Below, piece after piece: positions 11,401 to 22,600 of a stretch of 64,000 nt of DNA. A program made the position numbers and the translations under genes. Numbering within the stretch: position 1 is the stretch's first letter; every line of letters begins with the position of its first letter. The stretch is from Megalobrama amblycephala (Eukaryota; Chordata; Actinopteri; Cypriniformes; Xenocyprididae), in the NCBI RefSeq assembly GCF_018812025.1, contig NC_063052.1, forward strand, positions 13,250,001-13,314,000, written 5' to 3'. Under the pieces are notes generated by a model. The model was not told where the DNA came from, ran no database searches, and was given only the letters and a program-made list of their open reading frames with translations.

Positions 11401-14400
11401 ACAGCGTTTTTGTGTGTGTCCCTTTAAATGCAAATGAGCTGTGCTCCCGCCCACTTTCCAAAAGAGGGCGGCGCTTTAACAGCTCGTGCTTCGGTTGCTC
11501 AACAACAACAAAGCTGGAGAATCTCACGCAGCCAAAATGAGGATTGTCAGTAACGGTGTTTCTGAATGGTTAGTGGATAAATTTATGGAGTTGCTGTGGA
11601 GTTGATTCAATTCATCGACTAGCTTATGTCGTCATGTTAAAAGGTTAGTTCACCTAAAAATGAAAATTCTGTCATTAATTACTCACCCTCATGTCGTTCC
11701 ACACCCGTAAGACCTTCGTTCATCTTCAGAAAACAAATTAAGATATTTGTGATAAAATCCGATGTCTCAGTGAGGCCTGCATTCACAGCAAGAAAATTAA
11801 CACTTTCAATGACCAGAAAGCTACTAAAGGCATATTTAAAACAGTCATGTGACTACAGTGGTTCAACCTTAATGTTATGAAGCGATGAGAATACTTTTTG
11901 TGCACCAAAACCCCCCCAAAATAATGACTTTATTCAACAATATCGATTTCAAAACACTGCTTCATGAAGCTTTACGAATCTTTTGTTTCGAATCAGTGGT
12001 TCGGAGCGCGTATCAAACTGCCAAAGTCACGCCCCCCAGTGGTGAAACATTGAAATTTCGAAACACTTGTGACGTAACGAAGCCTCGTTTACTGAAATCA
12101 TGTGATTTTGGCAGTTTGATATGCACTCCGTCCGAACCACTGATTCACAACAAAAGATTCATAACGTTTCAAAGCTTCATGAAGCAGTGTATTGAAATCG
12201 CCCATCACTAGATATTGTTGAATAAAGTCTTCAAAATATGAGGATAATTGAACATTGTTTTTTTTATTGAACTTGTAGGGTCATTAAAAACAAACAAACA
12301 TGCTCTCCGGACATCACTTTTGGCCACTATTATAGCAAAGACTATAGAATAACACACTTATATTGTTTTGAATGGGAGAAAGTGTAACGCGCAATATGGC
12401 GGAATAAGTCCCGCCTTCAAAATAAGAGCCAATCGCCGACTGGTAAAGTCATCGCGTCACTGCAGCGGCCGTTAGAAGCACTGGTTTCTATAGAAACGGT
12501 CAGACGCGCGCCTCCGAAATGAGGCACTAGAGACGCGCATTTAGGTCTGCGCATGCGCATTAGCTTGATCCAGCCTAAAAAATACAGTTTTTTTTGTCAT
12601 GATTCGAGCGTTTGGAAGACAATTGTTTTCAGATTTCATTGGTGATTTCAAATATGAAATTTAATCGAAAGCTTGGCAAATAGCTTTGGAGAATTTGATG
12701 TTTCCCCATTCAAAGAGATAGGAGCTGCATGGATGCCCGAGAGGCGTTTCAAAGATGGCCGCCGAGTGAACTGACTTGTCTTAAAGGGACTTTGATTATA
12801 GTCATTGTTTTTATAGACCTCTTCTGTATTCACAGGAGTTAGTGTGTCCTGGTGCAGAGGCTCGATGGTCCCTGGCAGAACTGATTCAGGCGGTTGTTTT
12901 GATGAGCCACGCCCACTCTCTGGCCTCGTTCGTTTGGGGTTGTGGCATTCTCCCAGAGCCTGAGCAGTCTGGAGATCCGTCGCTCCAACCGTGTTCGCCC
13001 ACAGAGTCCTGTTGTTCTGCCCGAGACAAGGCCAGAAAACAGCAAGAGGTATTGAAATCATGACTGACGTATCTGAAGTTAAAGATTTAGTTTTCAGGTA
13101 AATCTCTTTAATGTGAATATATGTGTGTGCAGTGGTCTGAGGCTGTGAACGAGGTTAAGCTTTTGATGGAGAAGATGATGATGGTTCAGCAGCAAGGTGA
13201 AGAGTTCACTCAGGAAGAGATGGTTACTCGCTTTGAAAGAGAAAGGACAGAGAGTTTGCTGGAACCTGCTGATGGTATGAAGTTGATCAATTACATTACA
13301 TCCCATAAATCAAATTAAATGTAACAGACATCAAGTGAAATTTATGGCTTTCTCCTGCAATTTTATAACATTGGATGAATTTTTCCCCTAAGATGAACAT
13401 TTCCAATGCTTTTATTATGGATGTGACACACAAAAGCACAAGTTTGCACTGCATCTTTTTATGCTTCCTTTTTCTTCACTCTGTGATCTGTGTTTTTCAG
13501 TTCAGCACTCTGTTCTTCCTGATTGTGTCTCGCGGTTCGTTGCTGAAGCAGATTTTACTTACCAGGATTTTAGTCCTAGAGGAGTGCAGGCCCCTCCAAC
13601 CATGAGAGCTCAGGTTCAGTACTCATATATATTTATTCTCAAACACTGTGTCAAAGATCTACTTAACAGAATTATAAACAGAAGGCACTTTTATTGCTGA
13701 AGTTTATAATGTGAATTATAACTAGTGTTATTTTAGTTTTGTTTATATAATATTATAGTATTTATTTTTTAAATTAGCTTTTATTTATGTTTTCTTAGTT
13801 AAAATGTAGTATTTTTGTTATGTGCTTTTACCTTTTTTATTAGTCTGTTTTTGTTTTGTTTTGTTTTTTTAAATCTGTTTACTTTAATTTAGTATTTCAG
13901 TAGGTTTATATTTTCAGTTTTATTTTAAGTTTTAGTAACTGTGCATTTGCTTTTTTTTTATAAATTTTTGTTTTTAAAAAATTCTATTATTATTTCAGTT
14001 TTAGGTTTATATTTTCAATTTAATTTAAATTTTAGTAACTTTGCTTTTGCCTTTTTTGTTTTTAAAATATTTCTATAACTTAGCTTTAATTAATTTTTAG
14101 TTTTAGGTTCATATTTTCAGTTTAATTTTGGTTTAATTTTTTAATGTGCTTTTTCCTTTTATTTTTTATTTTTATTCCTTGTTTGTTTTAAAATATTTCT
14201 ATAATTTACCTTTAATTTATTATTAGTTTTATATTTTCAGTTTAATATTAGCTTAAGTTTTAATAATTTGTGCTTTGCCTTTTTATTATTAATTTATTAT
14301 TATTTCAGTTTTAGGTTTATATTTTCAGTTTAATTTTAATTTAAGCTTTAGTAACTTTATGTCCTTTTTCCTTTATTAATTTTTGTTTGTTTTAAAATAT

Positions 14401-15998
14401 TTCTGTATTTTTTAAGCTTTAATTTATTATTAGTTTTATATTTTTAGTTTAAGTTTTAGTCATTTTGTTATGTGCTTTTGCCTTTTTATTTTTGTTTGTT
14501 TAAAAAAAAAAAAAATCTATTTACTTTATTTTTTCAGTTTTTGGTTTATATTTCCAGTTTAATTTTAGTTAAAGTTTTAGTAATTTTATGTGCTTTTGTC
14601 TTTTTTATTATTAATGTATTATTATTTCAGTTTTAGTTTTTTAAAAAAAAAATATTATTATTATTTGAGTGTAATTTTTGGTAACTTTATATGCTTTTGC
14701 CTTTTTTATTATTAATTTAATATTTCAGTTTTAGGTTTATATTTTCAGTTTAAGTTGTAGTAACTTAATGTGCTTTTGGCTTTTTTAAGTTTTGTTTGTT
14801 TTAAAATATTTCTTTAATTTACCTTTAATTTATTCTCATATCAGTTTTAGTAATTTTAGTACTTCAGCTTAAACTTGATTATTTTATAGTTTTTGTTTTA
14901 GTTAACAATAACAAAGCTGGTTACATCATTGATTTTTGTGTATGTTTTTGTGCTTGCAGGACTATTCGTGGGAAGATCACGGCTTCTCTCTGATGAACAG
15001 GCTGTATGGGGAGATGGCACAGCTTCTGGATGAGAAATTTCAGGTGGTGTGCGCCCTCACATATAACACCATGGCCATGCACTCGCACGTGGACACCTCC
15101 ACACTCCGCAAAGCCATCTGGAAATACATCCACTGTATCTACGGCATCAGGTCAGTCATGCAGCCATCATAGCCTTGAAACAACAAAAAGTGAGTTAGGG
15201 TTACGTTTATATAAGAATTTAAGAAGGAAAAAATCAAATATAAGGACTGCACATTATCAGGAAAAGGGTGTAGCCATAAAGTGCAATAATTTTGGTTGTT
15301 AAAGTTGTAAAATTGTTCTAATGTGAATGTATGCACCTGCATGTCAACGTTTGCATTCACAGGTATGACGATTACAATTACGGGGGGGTCAACCAGCTGT
15401 TGGAGCGCAGTTTAAAGGTGTATGTCAAGACGGTGGCTTGTCACCCAGAGAAAACCACACCAAGAATGTACTTCTCTTTTTGGAGGCAGTTTCGACACTC
15501 AGAAAAGGTACAAGATGTGTGAGAATTCTTGTTGATGGTAGTGTCAACAAGCATGTTCATAAAAGTTTAACTTGCTTAAGCAATTCAATGAATATGCTTG
15601 CTTGCTCTTTTGTCATTTTTCTGAACACTGTAGTTGATTTAATTGGTGTGATGTGTTAGTGGCCTCTAGTGGTTCTCTTCAGGATTAAACTTTTTTTTTT
15701 TTTTTTTTTTTTGATGTTTTAAAACACCTTTTAAAAATAAAATCAGATAGCCATCAAGTTTTTATTGTGGCCGGTGGCTTGTTTTGTTAATCATGTTGCG
15801 GTAGGAGTTTCATAACACATACATTTCTTCACACGTGGGTTATCAGTTGAGGGTAGTACAAATACATGTACATTACCTAAATGTGTCATTTGTGTTGATC
15901 TCTTTATGCAGGTCCATGTGAACCTGTTACTGATGGAGGCGCGACTGCAGGCAGCTTTACTTTATGCTCTCAGAGCAATTACACGCTACATGACCTAA
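8422..15998 (+). CDS. sesn2: Sestrin 2, complete gene, 10 coding exons, 445 residues
   Basis: Exons: 8422-8427, 9197-9265, 9673-9861, 11058-11240, 12836-13048, 13133-13274, 13501-13613, 14960-15150, 15363-15507, 15912-15998. All have GT-AG boundaries, phases join without error, and the stop is TAA. Sestrins are cytosolic stress-induced proteins; SESN2 binds leucine and restrains GATOR2 upstream of mTORC1, and its N-terminal domain has alkyl-hydroperoxide reductase activity. Cys95, Tyr97 and His102 match the N-terminal redox triad (human 125/127/132). Thr339, Thr342, Thr351, Arg355, Trp409 and Glu416 match the leucine pocket (human 374/377/386/390/444/451). The protein is 35 residues shorter than human, all at the N-terminus. 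SESN2 rather than SESN1 or 3 is supported by MGLHP, GCGILPE and RGVQAPPT motifs and linkage to fgr. The start ATG is inferred from frame and a good donor two codons later; a transcript could show a different first exon. Confidence 0.92.
8735..8744. promoter_or_regulatory. Possible p53 half-site in sesn2 intron 1
   Basis: GAACATGTCC fits RRRCWWGYYY exactly. Mammalian SESN2 is p53-induced, but no second half-site adjoins it, so this may be chance. Confidence 0.25.
9197..9265 (+). CDS. sesn2: sesn2 coding exon 2
   Basis: Acceptor TTTTTCTCAG, donor GTGTGG, 69 nt, phase 0-0. Encodes residues 3-25, ending in the sestrin motif [10 protein letters not shown]. Confidence 0.85.
9673..9861 (+). CDS. 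sesn2: sesn2 coding exon 3
   Basis: 189 nt, phase 0-0, donor GTGAGG. Encodes residues 26-88, including [11 protein letters not shown] and [11 protein letters not shown], the start of the N-terminal reductase-like domain. Confidence 0.93.
9937..10872. mobile_element. Palindromic DNA elements in sesn2 intron 3
   Basis: TACACTACCAGTCAAAAGTTT at 9937 is mirrored by the complement ending near 10872, with long inverted arms between. The middle has a second family end (CCAAACTTTTGAATGATAGT, near 10445-10466). This suggests one element plus an inverted partial copy. The same family recurs near 35500, 37150-37560 and 43086-43975. Confidence 0.75.
11058..11240 (+). CDS. sesn2: sesn2 coding exon 4 (redox cysteine)
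   Basis: 183 nt, acceptor CTTTGCAG, donor GTAAAA, phase 0-0. Encodes residues 89-149, including ARHQCSYLV with catalytic Cys95, and [12 protein letters not shown]. Confidence 0.95.
11330..11560. repeat. Dispersed repeat copy in sesn2 intron 4
   Basis: Shares AAATGCAAATGAGCTG, TTTTGTGTGTGTCCCTTTAA and GCTCAACAACAACAAAGC with the reverse strand of 49060-49250 and 54110-54270. Confidence 0.6.
11637..12215. mobile_element. MITE plus palindrome in sesn2 intron 4
   Basis: Starts TTAAAAGGTTAGTTCACC. From about 11945 to 12210 two arms pair around a centre near 12070: ACACTGCTTCATGAAGCTTT on the left, and GCTTCATGAAGCAGTGT on the right. No coding content. Confidence 0.65.
12216..12830. other. Rest of sesn2 intron 4, unassigned, moderately GC-rich
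   Basis: No exon-like frame. The antisense open frame across here overlaps exon 5 and is a shadow. CpG-containing stretch near 12440-12560 of unknown meaning. Confidence 0.35.
12836..13048 (+). CDS. sesn2: sesn2 coding exon 5
   Basis: 213 nt, acceptor TATTCACAG, donor GTATTG, phase 0-0. Encodes residues 150-220: [19 protein letters not shown] and [10 protein letters not shown] are sestrin blocks, and the tail is a low-conservation linker. Confidence 0.93.
13133..13274 (+). CDS. sesn2: sesn2 coding exon 6
   Basis: 142 nt, acceptor GTGTGTGCAG, donor GTATGA, phase 0-1. Encodes the linker with [11 protein letters not shown] and [11 protein letters not shown], matching the family's MEKM...SQEEM segment. 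Confidence 0.9.
13501..13613 (+). CDS. sesn2: sesn2 coding exon 7
   Basis: 113 nt, acceptor GTTTTTCAG, donor GTTCAG, phase 1-0. Encodes [17 protein letters not shown], matching SESN2 more closely than SESN1. Confidence 0.9.
13735..14900. repeat. T-rich degenerate tandem repeat in sesn2 intron 7
   Basis: A loose 100-120 bp unit on the + strand, marked by TTTTAGTAACTTTATGTGCTTTTGCC-like and TTTCAGTTTTAGGTTTATAT phrases, recurs about ten times with much drift. It fills nearly all of the intron. Confidence 0.7.
14960..15150 (+). CDS. sesn2: sesn2 coding exon 8 (leucine-pocket threonines)
   Basis: 191 nt, acceptor GCTTGCAG, donor GTCAGT, phase 0-2. Begins DYSWEDHG and carries LTYNTMAMH and [10 protein letters not shown], supplying Thr339, Thr342, Thr351 and Arg355. 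Confidence 0.95.
15363..15507 (+). CDS. sesn2: sesn2 coding exon 9 (leucine-pocket Trp and Glu)
   Basis: 145 nt, acceptor CATTCACAG, donor GTACAA, phase 2-0. Encodes [26 protein letters not shown] and [10 protein letters not shown] with Trp409 and Glu416. Confidence 0.95.
15912..15998 (+). CDS. sesn2: sesn2 terminal coding exon 10
   Basis: 87 nt including TAA, acceptor TTTATGCAG. Encodes [13 protein letters not shown] and ends AITRYMT, the invariant sestrin C-terminus. Confidence 0.95.
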   Translation, partial: VHVNLLLMEARLQAALLYALRAITRYMT

Positions 15999-16490
15999 TG
16001 CGCACAAGCTTTTCCAAAGAGCATTAAAACAAGGGATGACCTGTATACACTAATATGCTCTGATTGTAGCGTGTGTTGGCACACAAATTGCACACAATCA
16101 CACTTTAAAGCACAAAGGCTCAAGAGTTTTTTGTGTAATTTTCTCTCTTCTTTGCAATATTTTTGGCTTCTATGGGCTGGTTGATCATCTGCTACTGGAT
16201 CATGATTGGATTTAGGAGGCAGCGAATTTTGCACATGTCCTTTGAGTAAATTGCCTCGTTGTGGTCTTTTTCCTTATACTGTGAATGTGTCTTTGCCCTG
16301 CTGCAGTATTCTTTGTGTGTGCGTTTTGATGAATATTTATGTAAGTTTGACACTAAGAACTGCCTATTTCTCTCTCAGATTGAGAGCTGATTTAAAGTGA
16401 GCAAAACTGGATGAAAAAAAGCACACTTTGTTTGTTGGTGTTATTTGTGCATTTTTATGTGTAATAAAATATTTTACTATGACATTCCTG
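15999..16490 (+). other. sesn2: sesn2 3' UTR with poly(A) signal
   Basis: Non-coding sequence after the stop; a canonical AATAAA lies at 16463-16468, giving a short 3' UTR of roughly 490 nt. Confidence 0.7.
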
Positions 16491-16499
16491 TTTTGATTC

Positions 16500-18121
16500 A
16501 TGTGCTTGTATATGATGTGCATAAGGCAAATTTCACTCTTTTGCCATATTTCCCATTAGTTTTTAAGCTTTTTTTATGAGAGCCTATAAATATGCTTGAT
16601 AAACTATTATCTAACATAAAATTAACATCAGAAATAGTTTACTATAATATTATTGTGAATTTTAATTGTACACGCACTTTTAAACTTTAAAAGACATTTG
16701 ATCAAGTTGCAAAAAAGAACATTAATTAAAAATACAACAGCTCATCTAATTTTCTTAAAGGTATAGTTCACTAAAAAATGAAAATTCTGTCATTATTTAC
16801 CCTCAAGTTGTTCCAAACCTGTATGAGTTTCTGGTAACACTTTAATTTGGGTCCAATGTTTGCTATTAACTAGTTTCTTAGCATGCATATTACTATGATA
16901 TTGGCTCTTTATTAGTTCTTATAAAGCACATATTAAAGGATTAGTTCACTTTAAAATGAAAATTATCCCAAGCTTTATTCACCCTCAAGCCATCCTAGGT
17001 GTATATGACTTTCTTCTTTCTGATGAACACATATGAGTTATAAATATTAATAAATATCCTGATGATTCCAAGCTTTATAATGGCAGTGAATGGGGACCAA
17101 CGAGTATGAAGCTCAAGAAAGTACATCCATCCATCATAAATGTACTCCACACGGCTCCAGGGGTTAATAAAGGCCTTCTGAAATGAAGCGATGCGTTTGT
17201 GTAAGAAAAATATCCATATTTAACAAGTTATAAGGTAAAATTAGCTTCCGCCAGACCGCCTTCTGTATTCAACTTACAAAAAAAGCTTAACTGACGTTGT
17301 GTAAGTGTAACTGGCCTGATGGTCTGTGAGAGTTTTATACTTTCTTTGTAAGTTGACTACGTAAGGCGGTCTGGCGGAAGCTAGATATTTTTTTTACTTT
17401 CTTACACAAATGCATCGCTTCGCTTCAGAAGGAATTTATTAACCCCTGGAGCCGTGTGGAGTACGTTTATGATGAATGGATGCACTTTCTTCAGCTCATA
17501 CTCATTGGTCCCCATTCACTGCCATTATAAAGCTTGGATTCATCAGGATATTTATTAATATTAATCTCGTCGCTTTATAATATTAATATTGAACCACTGT
17601 ACTCACATGAACTGATTTAAATATGTTTTTAGTACATTAATGGATCTTGAGAGAGGAAATGTCATTGCTCCCTATGCAGGCTTCACTGAGCCATCGGATT
17701 TCATCAAAAATATCTCAGTTTGCGTTCCGAAGATCTTACGGGTGTGGAACAACATGAAGATGAGTAATAAATGACAGAATTTTCATTTTTGGGTGAACTA
17801 ACCCTTTAATGTCTTATTCTGCATGATCATATTCTAGGTCCCATAATCCTACCCAGTACCTAAACTTAACTACCTTACTAACTATTAATAAGCATCAATT
17901 AGGAGTTTATTGAGGCAAAAGTCATGGTTAATAGTGAGGATTGGACCGTAAACTAAAGTGTGACCAAATTTCTTTCTTCCGCTGAGCACAAAAGAAGATA
18001 TTTTGAAGAATATGGGTAACCAAACATTTGATGGACCCCATTGACTTCCATTGTATGGAAAAACTTGAGGGTGAGTAGCCTAAATGATGACAGAATTTTC
18101 ATTTTTGGGTGAACTATCCCT
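16500..18121. mobile_element. Nested TTAA-ended MITEs between sesn2 and fgr
   Basis: Left ends at about 16757 and 16934 (AAAGGATTAGTTCACTTTAA), and right ends GGGTGAACTAACCCTTTAA near 17816 and GGGTGAACTATCCCTTTAA near 18125, show elements inserted within elements. A palindrome spans 17040-17540: GCGGTCTGGCGGAAGCTA at about 17365 mirrors 17246-17263. No gene. Confidence 0.7.
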
Positions 18122-18962
18122 TTAAAGGATTAGTTCACTTTCAAATTAAAATGTCCTGATAATTTACTCACCCCCATGTCATCCAAGATGTTCATGTCTT
18201 TCTTTCTTCAGTCGAAAAGAAATTAAGGTTTTTGATGAAAACATTCCAGGATTTTTCTCCATATAGTGGACTTCAATGGGCACCAAATGGCTGAAGGTCA
18301 AAATTACAGTTTACAGCGATCCCAGCCGAGAAATAAGGGTCTTATCTAGAGAAACCATCGCTCATTTTCTAAAATAAAAAATAAAAAATTATATAAGTTT
18401 TAACAAAAAATGCTCATCTTGAACTAGCTCTCTTCTTCTTCTCTATTTGAATTCCAGCAGTGTAGACGCTGCTAAGTGTATTACTGGCCCTCCACAGGAT
18501 AAGTTTGAACTAACTGTTATATACTTGCACTAGCATATTGAATATGACAATTTAGTTCAAACCTTGACCTGTGGAGGGCAGTAATACACTTAGCAGTGTC
18601 TACACTGAATTCAAATAGAGAAGAAGAAGAAGAGAGCTAGTTCAAGATGAGCATTTTTTGTTAAAACGTATATAATTTTTTTTTTTATTTTAGAAAATGA
18701 GCGATGGTTTCTCTAGATAAGACTCTTATTTCTCGTCTGGTATCGTTTAAAGCCCTTTGAAGCTGCACTGAAACTGTAATTTTGACCTTCAACCGTTTGG
18801 AGTCCATTGAAGTCCACTATAAGGAGAAAAATCCCGGAATGTTTTAATTAAAAACATTAATTTCTTTTCGACTGAAGAAAGAAAGACATGAACATCTTGG
18901 ATGACATGGTGGGTGAGTAAATTATCAGGAAATTTTAATTTGAAAGTGAACTAATCCTTTAA
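18122..18962. mobile_element. Full-length palindromic TTAA-ended element
   Basis: TTAAAGGATTAGTTCACTTT at 18122 and GTGAACTAATCCTTTAA at 18962 are terminal inverted repeats flanked by TTAA. Inner arms around 18400-18680 are also inverted (GCTAGTTCAAGATGAGCAT). No open frame, so non-autonomous. Related to 7446-7809 and 30012-30887. Confidence 0.85.
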
Positions 18963-19389
18963 GTTAAACCCTTTTAAAGTGTTTTAGGTCATATTTTGTT
19001 CTCTAATCGTTGAAAATAACACCTTGTGTTAAATTAAGACAGAACTGCACTACCACGAAACAGACACTAGCCGTCGGTAACGGCCAAGAAACGTTTTCCG
19101 GTGGCAAGTTAGTAAACGTGGGTACTGTTTACAACACAAATACAATTTAATCGCATTAATATGTTTGCTGCACTCAACTACCAGCGATTTTTTTCTCTCA
19201 GAACATGACAACTTCAACTAGAAGCTTCTATAAAACAGATTAAAATGTAAGTCACAAGCGGTTAACGATGTGAGACGAGTCATGACAGTTTACCGCCCTG
19301 CTATTTAGGTGTTAGAGCCTCAGTAGAGTGAGAAGCATTTAGCAAACAAATATAATTTCCCGGAAATAATTTGAATACGTAGAATTCTG

Positions 19390-19606
19390 CAGTTCTATGG
19401 TGAGAGGAGGCGGAGTTGGCTCGCGCTTGGCTTGTCTCAGGGAGCGCGCAGAATTCAGCAGCCCTTCCGGACACCGCGCGACTCGAGCGAGCGCATCCGC
19501 GGCCGGCTGAACGCCGCACGGACTCTTGCGTCGGTCACTCATATGAATTCACACCGTTCTGCCTGACCCACCTCTGTCACTGTCAGTGTGTTAGAGATTC
19601 ATAAAG
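19390..19606 (+). promoter_or_regulatory. fgr: Probable fgr promoter and non-coding exon 1
   Basis: A GC- and CpG-rich island about 3 kb after the sesn2 poly(A) signal, ending in donor AAAG|GTAGGA at 19606/19607. It has no long frame that continues into the kinase, as expected for the untranslated first exons of Src-family genes. Assignment to fgr rests on position and strand only; antisense use is also possible. Confidence 0.5.
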
Positions 19607-22600
19607 GTAGGAATCAACTACGCGTTTTTGATTACTAACAAATACTTATGATAATAAGAAATAGATTTGAAATAAAGTATTTTTAGTGGCAGGTTCACAA
19701 ATGAAGAAACAAACTCGTGTCTGCTCACAAATGCTAAATATGTCTTATTTAGTGATGCATTTATGTTTTAGTGTTCATAAGTTAACATTGCAAAACTGAT
19801 CTGTACATAAAGTTCAAGAGTTGCAATAGTTTTAGATAGTGGAAGCTGTGAGTTCCCCATGAGAGTCTGATGACTGCTCTGTCTGTACAAGTGAAAGGCA
19901 AAGAAGACACATTATGAGGGGGTGAAACTGAGAGCTGAGATGATCTGAAACCTTTAAATGTGTTTGGATGAGACTGACAGCAGGTGCATTGAAGTTTCTT
20001 TGTGCAATTGCATTGCTTTCTTTACTCATCTTTGAATGTTTGCATGAAGCAATGTATTTGTATCTTCTATAGCTGTGTGAGTGAACTTAATAAGATGGAG
20101 GGCAAGATAATGAAAGCATAAAAATGAGTTGCTGCTGTGGTTTCAGAGATATCTATATACACATATATATATATATTGTCTGCTCTGCTGCGTAACTTTA
20201 TCTTGGTCTTTTCTCATTGTGTGTCATTTTGATTCATTGGTTGATTTTGTCAAGGAATACATCTGTTTGGCAGAAATGGAAAAGACTCTGGAGTGAAGAT
20301 GGGAATCATCATGAGACTCATCGATTTAAAGCATTATTTGGTTTGATTAGTTCAATCAAAGTGGAAAACAGAATGGAATGTCTCTAGGATTAGATTAGGC
20401 CATAGGCTTCATCACTTCCTGTTCTGTACAAGGTCACTTCCTGGCTGCTCTCCCCTGGCGCTATGGGAGGAAGTGGGTGCGGCTGTCCGGTGAAATTGTC
20501 CAAAATGCCAAATGGTAAAAGTGACCCAAGTGAAAATCTCTGATTACGCATTTTAACATTTTGGTGAGCAGCTCAATATCGACGCGTCGCCTGTTGTTTT
20601 CACGTATGACGATACGTTTTCTAAATTAATTATATTTTGTTTGTACGACTGATTCACTTAAAAGAAAATTAAAAAAACATGTTTTTTTGGTTTCATTCTT
20701 AAACTATAAAGAAGTGAGTGAGCTTTCATTTATTTTGTTTTCCAAAGGCACCTAGAATAAAATACCGGCTGTTCATGAAAGGCCTGTTTGTGGAATCTCA
20801 CTCTGGAGGAAACTGACATCATGTGGAAAAAGGAAGTGCCTGTGTTTGTGACACCTGACTTTCTGTTCCCAGGACATACTTTGCTATTGTCTTCCCTCTC
20901 ACGCCCTTTCTCTCTCTCTTTCTCATTTTTACCTTTTATGCGTTTGTCTAGGTTTGTCTGGTGGCTCAAATGTGTCTTTTCGCATTGTTTATTTGTTCAG
21001 TGGGTGTTTTCATGAATGTATGTGTGTATGAGAGAGAGGATTGCAGTGTGACAACTTGTTTCCTGGTGTCCTATCATTCCAGTTCCACTCACACAAGACT
21101 TCCTGTTGGAGGGGGAGGGAACTTCCTGTGCCTGAGAGTATGAGAAGTGGGGGATAAGGGAAAAGAATGAGCTGTAGGAAAAGAAAGAAAGAAAGCATTT
21201 TGTGTTGGCCCTGTCATCATGTAAGATATAGGCTGCGTACTCTTGAGTACGCACTTATTTTGATTGAATAAAGTATGTTCTATATAATATGTATATATTA
21301 TATTGTACTACATTCACCATGTTGACACTGTCATGTTGCGTCGCTTCACTGCCATTCACAAATCCTCTCCCGTGGCCTCATGGGATAGTAAAGTGTCCAA
21401 AGTATGCACACTTCAGAAGTAGTAAGGTCATCCGGGTATTTTTTGCATACTCTTTTATGAGTGCTGTGAATTCGGACATACTTCGTTTTCGCTTACTATA
21501 TAGTAGGGAAGTATGCGATTTCGGAGGCATCCCGAGTTTACTTATTACTTATTAGGCCTGGGTTCAGTTGAGTCCACCAATTAAAATTTTATCCTGATCC
21601 TGCAAATTTTAGTGATGACTCTTTTTAGAATTAAATTCTACAGAATTTTATGTACACTAGTGTCCAAAAGTGACGTCCGGAAGGGATGTTTGTTTTTAAT
21701 CACCCTATAAAAGTTCAATTAAACCAGGGGTTCCCATATGCTCTGCACAGTTTGTATGCCTGCGTCTCAATGTGCATGCTATCCATCCTAAATAGCATGT
21801 GACATTAGTAATATTCAATACTATTTAGGGCGGATAGGGTGGATAGTATGCACATGGTATGTCTCTCTTATCCAACACACCTGATTCAGATCATCAGCTT
21901 GTTAGAAGAGAGCTCCATGAACTCGGGTGCGTCCCGATCGACAGCGTCCCTATGCAGTGTTCACTGCTCCCTACTCCCTGAGCACTTATATATCTGTTGA
22001 AGTTCACTTCACTTAACAAAATGTGATCATTCGCAACACCCTGCAATGTCATCAAACAACAGACGAAACTCAAGTTTTGCATTAGAGAAGTTAAGGTTTG
22101 ATGCCATAATGTACTTCTGTAAATAAATTACCATACAATATACATGTATATATAGTATATATATACATATTTATTAATTATAAATTTGACTAATCTGTCA
22201 AAAGCTCTAAACTAAATGATAAATGTATGTTTTGATGTTTAATATGAAAAATAAACATTTTGTATCATGTCTTTTTATCTTATTTAAGTCCGTAATCATT
22301 GACATGTAACTGTCGCATCTCACACACTTTACACCCGTGACCAGCCGCATACAAACGGACTGGAATCTCCCTTAAAATGGCGAAATACCCTTTTACTGTA
22401 AGTCCACTTCACAGCACACACATGGTCAATTTGAACCCACCCCACAACTGAGCGTGCCAGATGAGAGAGACATACAAAATGGGGACTGGACTGGAATTGG
22501 GAACCACCTGAATTAAACCATCAAAATATAAGGAAATTATTTCCTATTTTTTTAAATATTTTAAATATGAAGGAAGAACAGAACACTAAACATGGTTAAG

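Noticed and set aside
12648..13061. Minus-strand frame of 137 codons
   Set aside because: Antisense to sesn2 exon 5; a shadow of the real exon.
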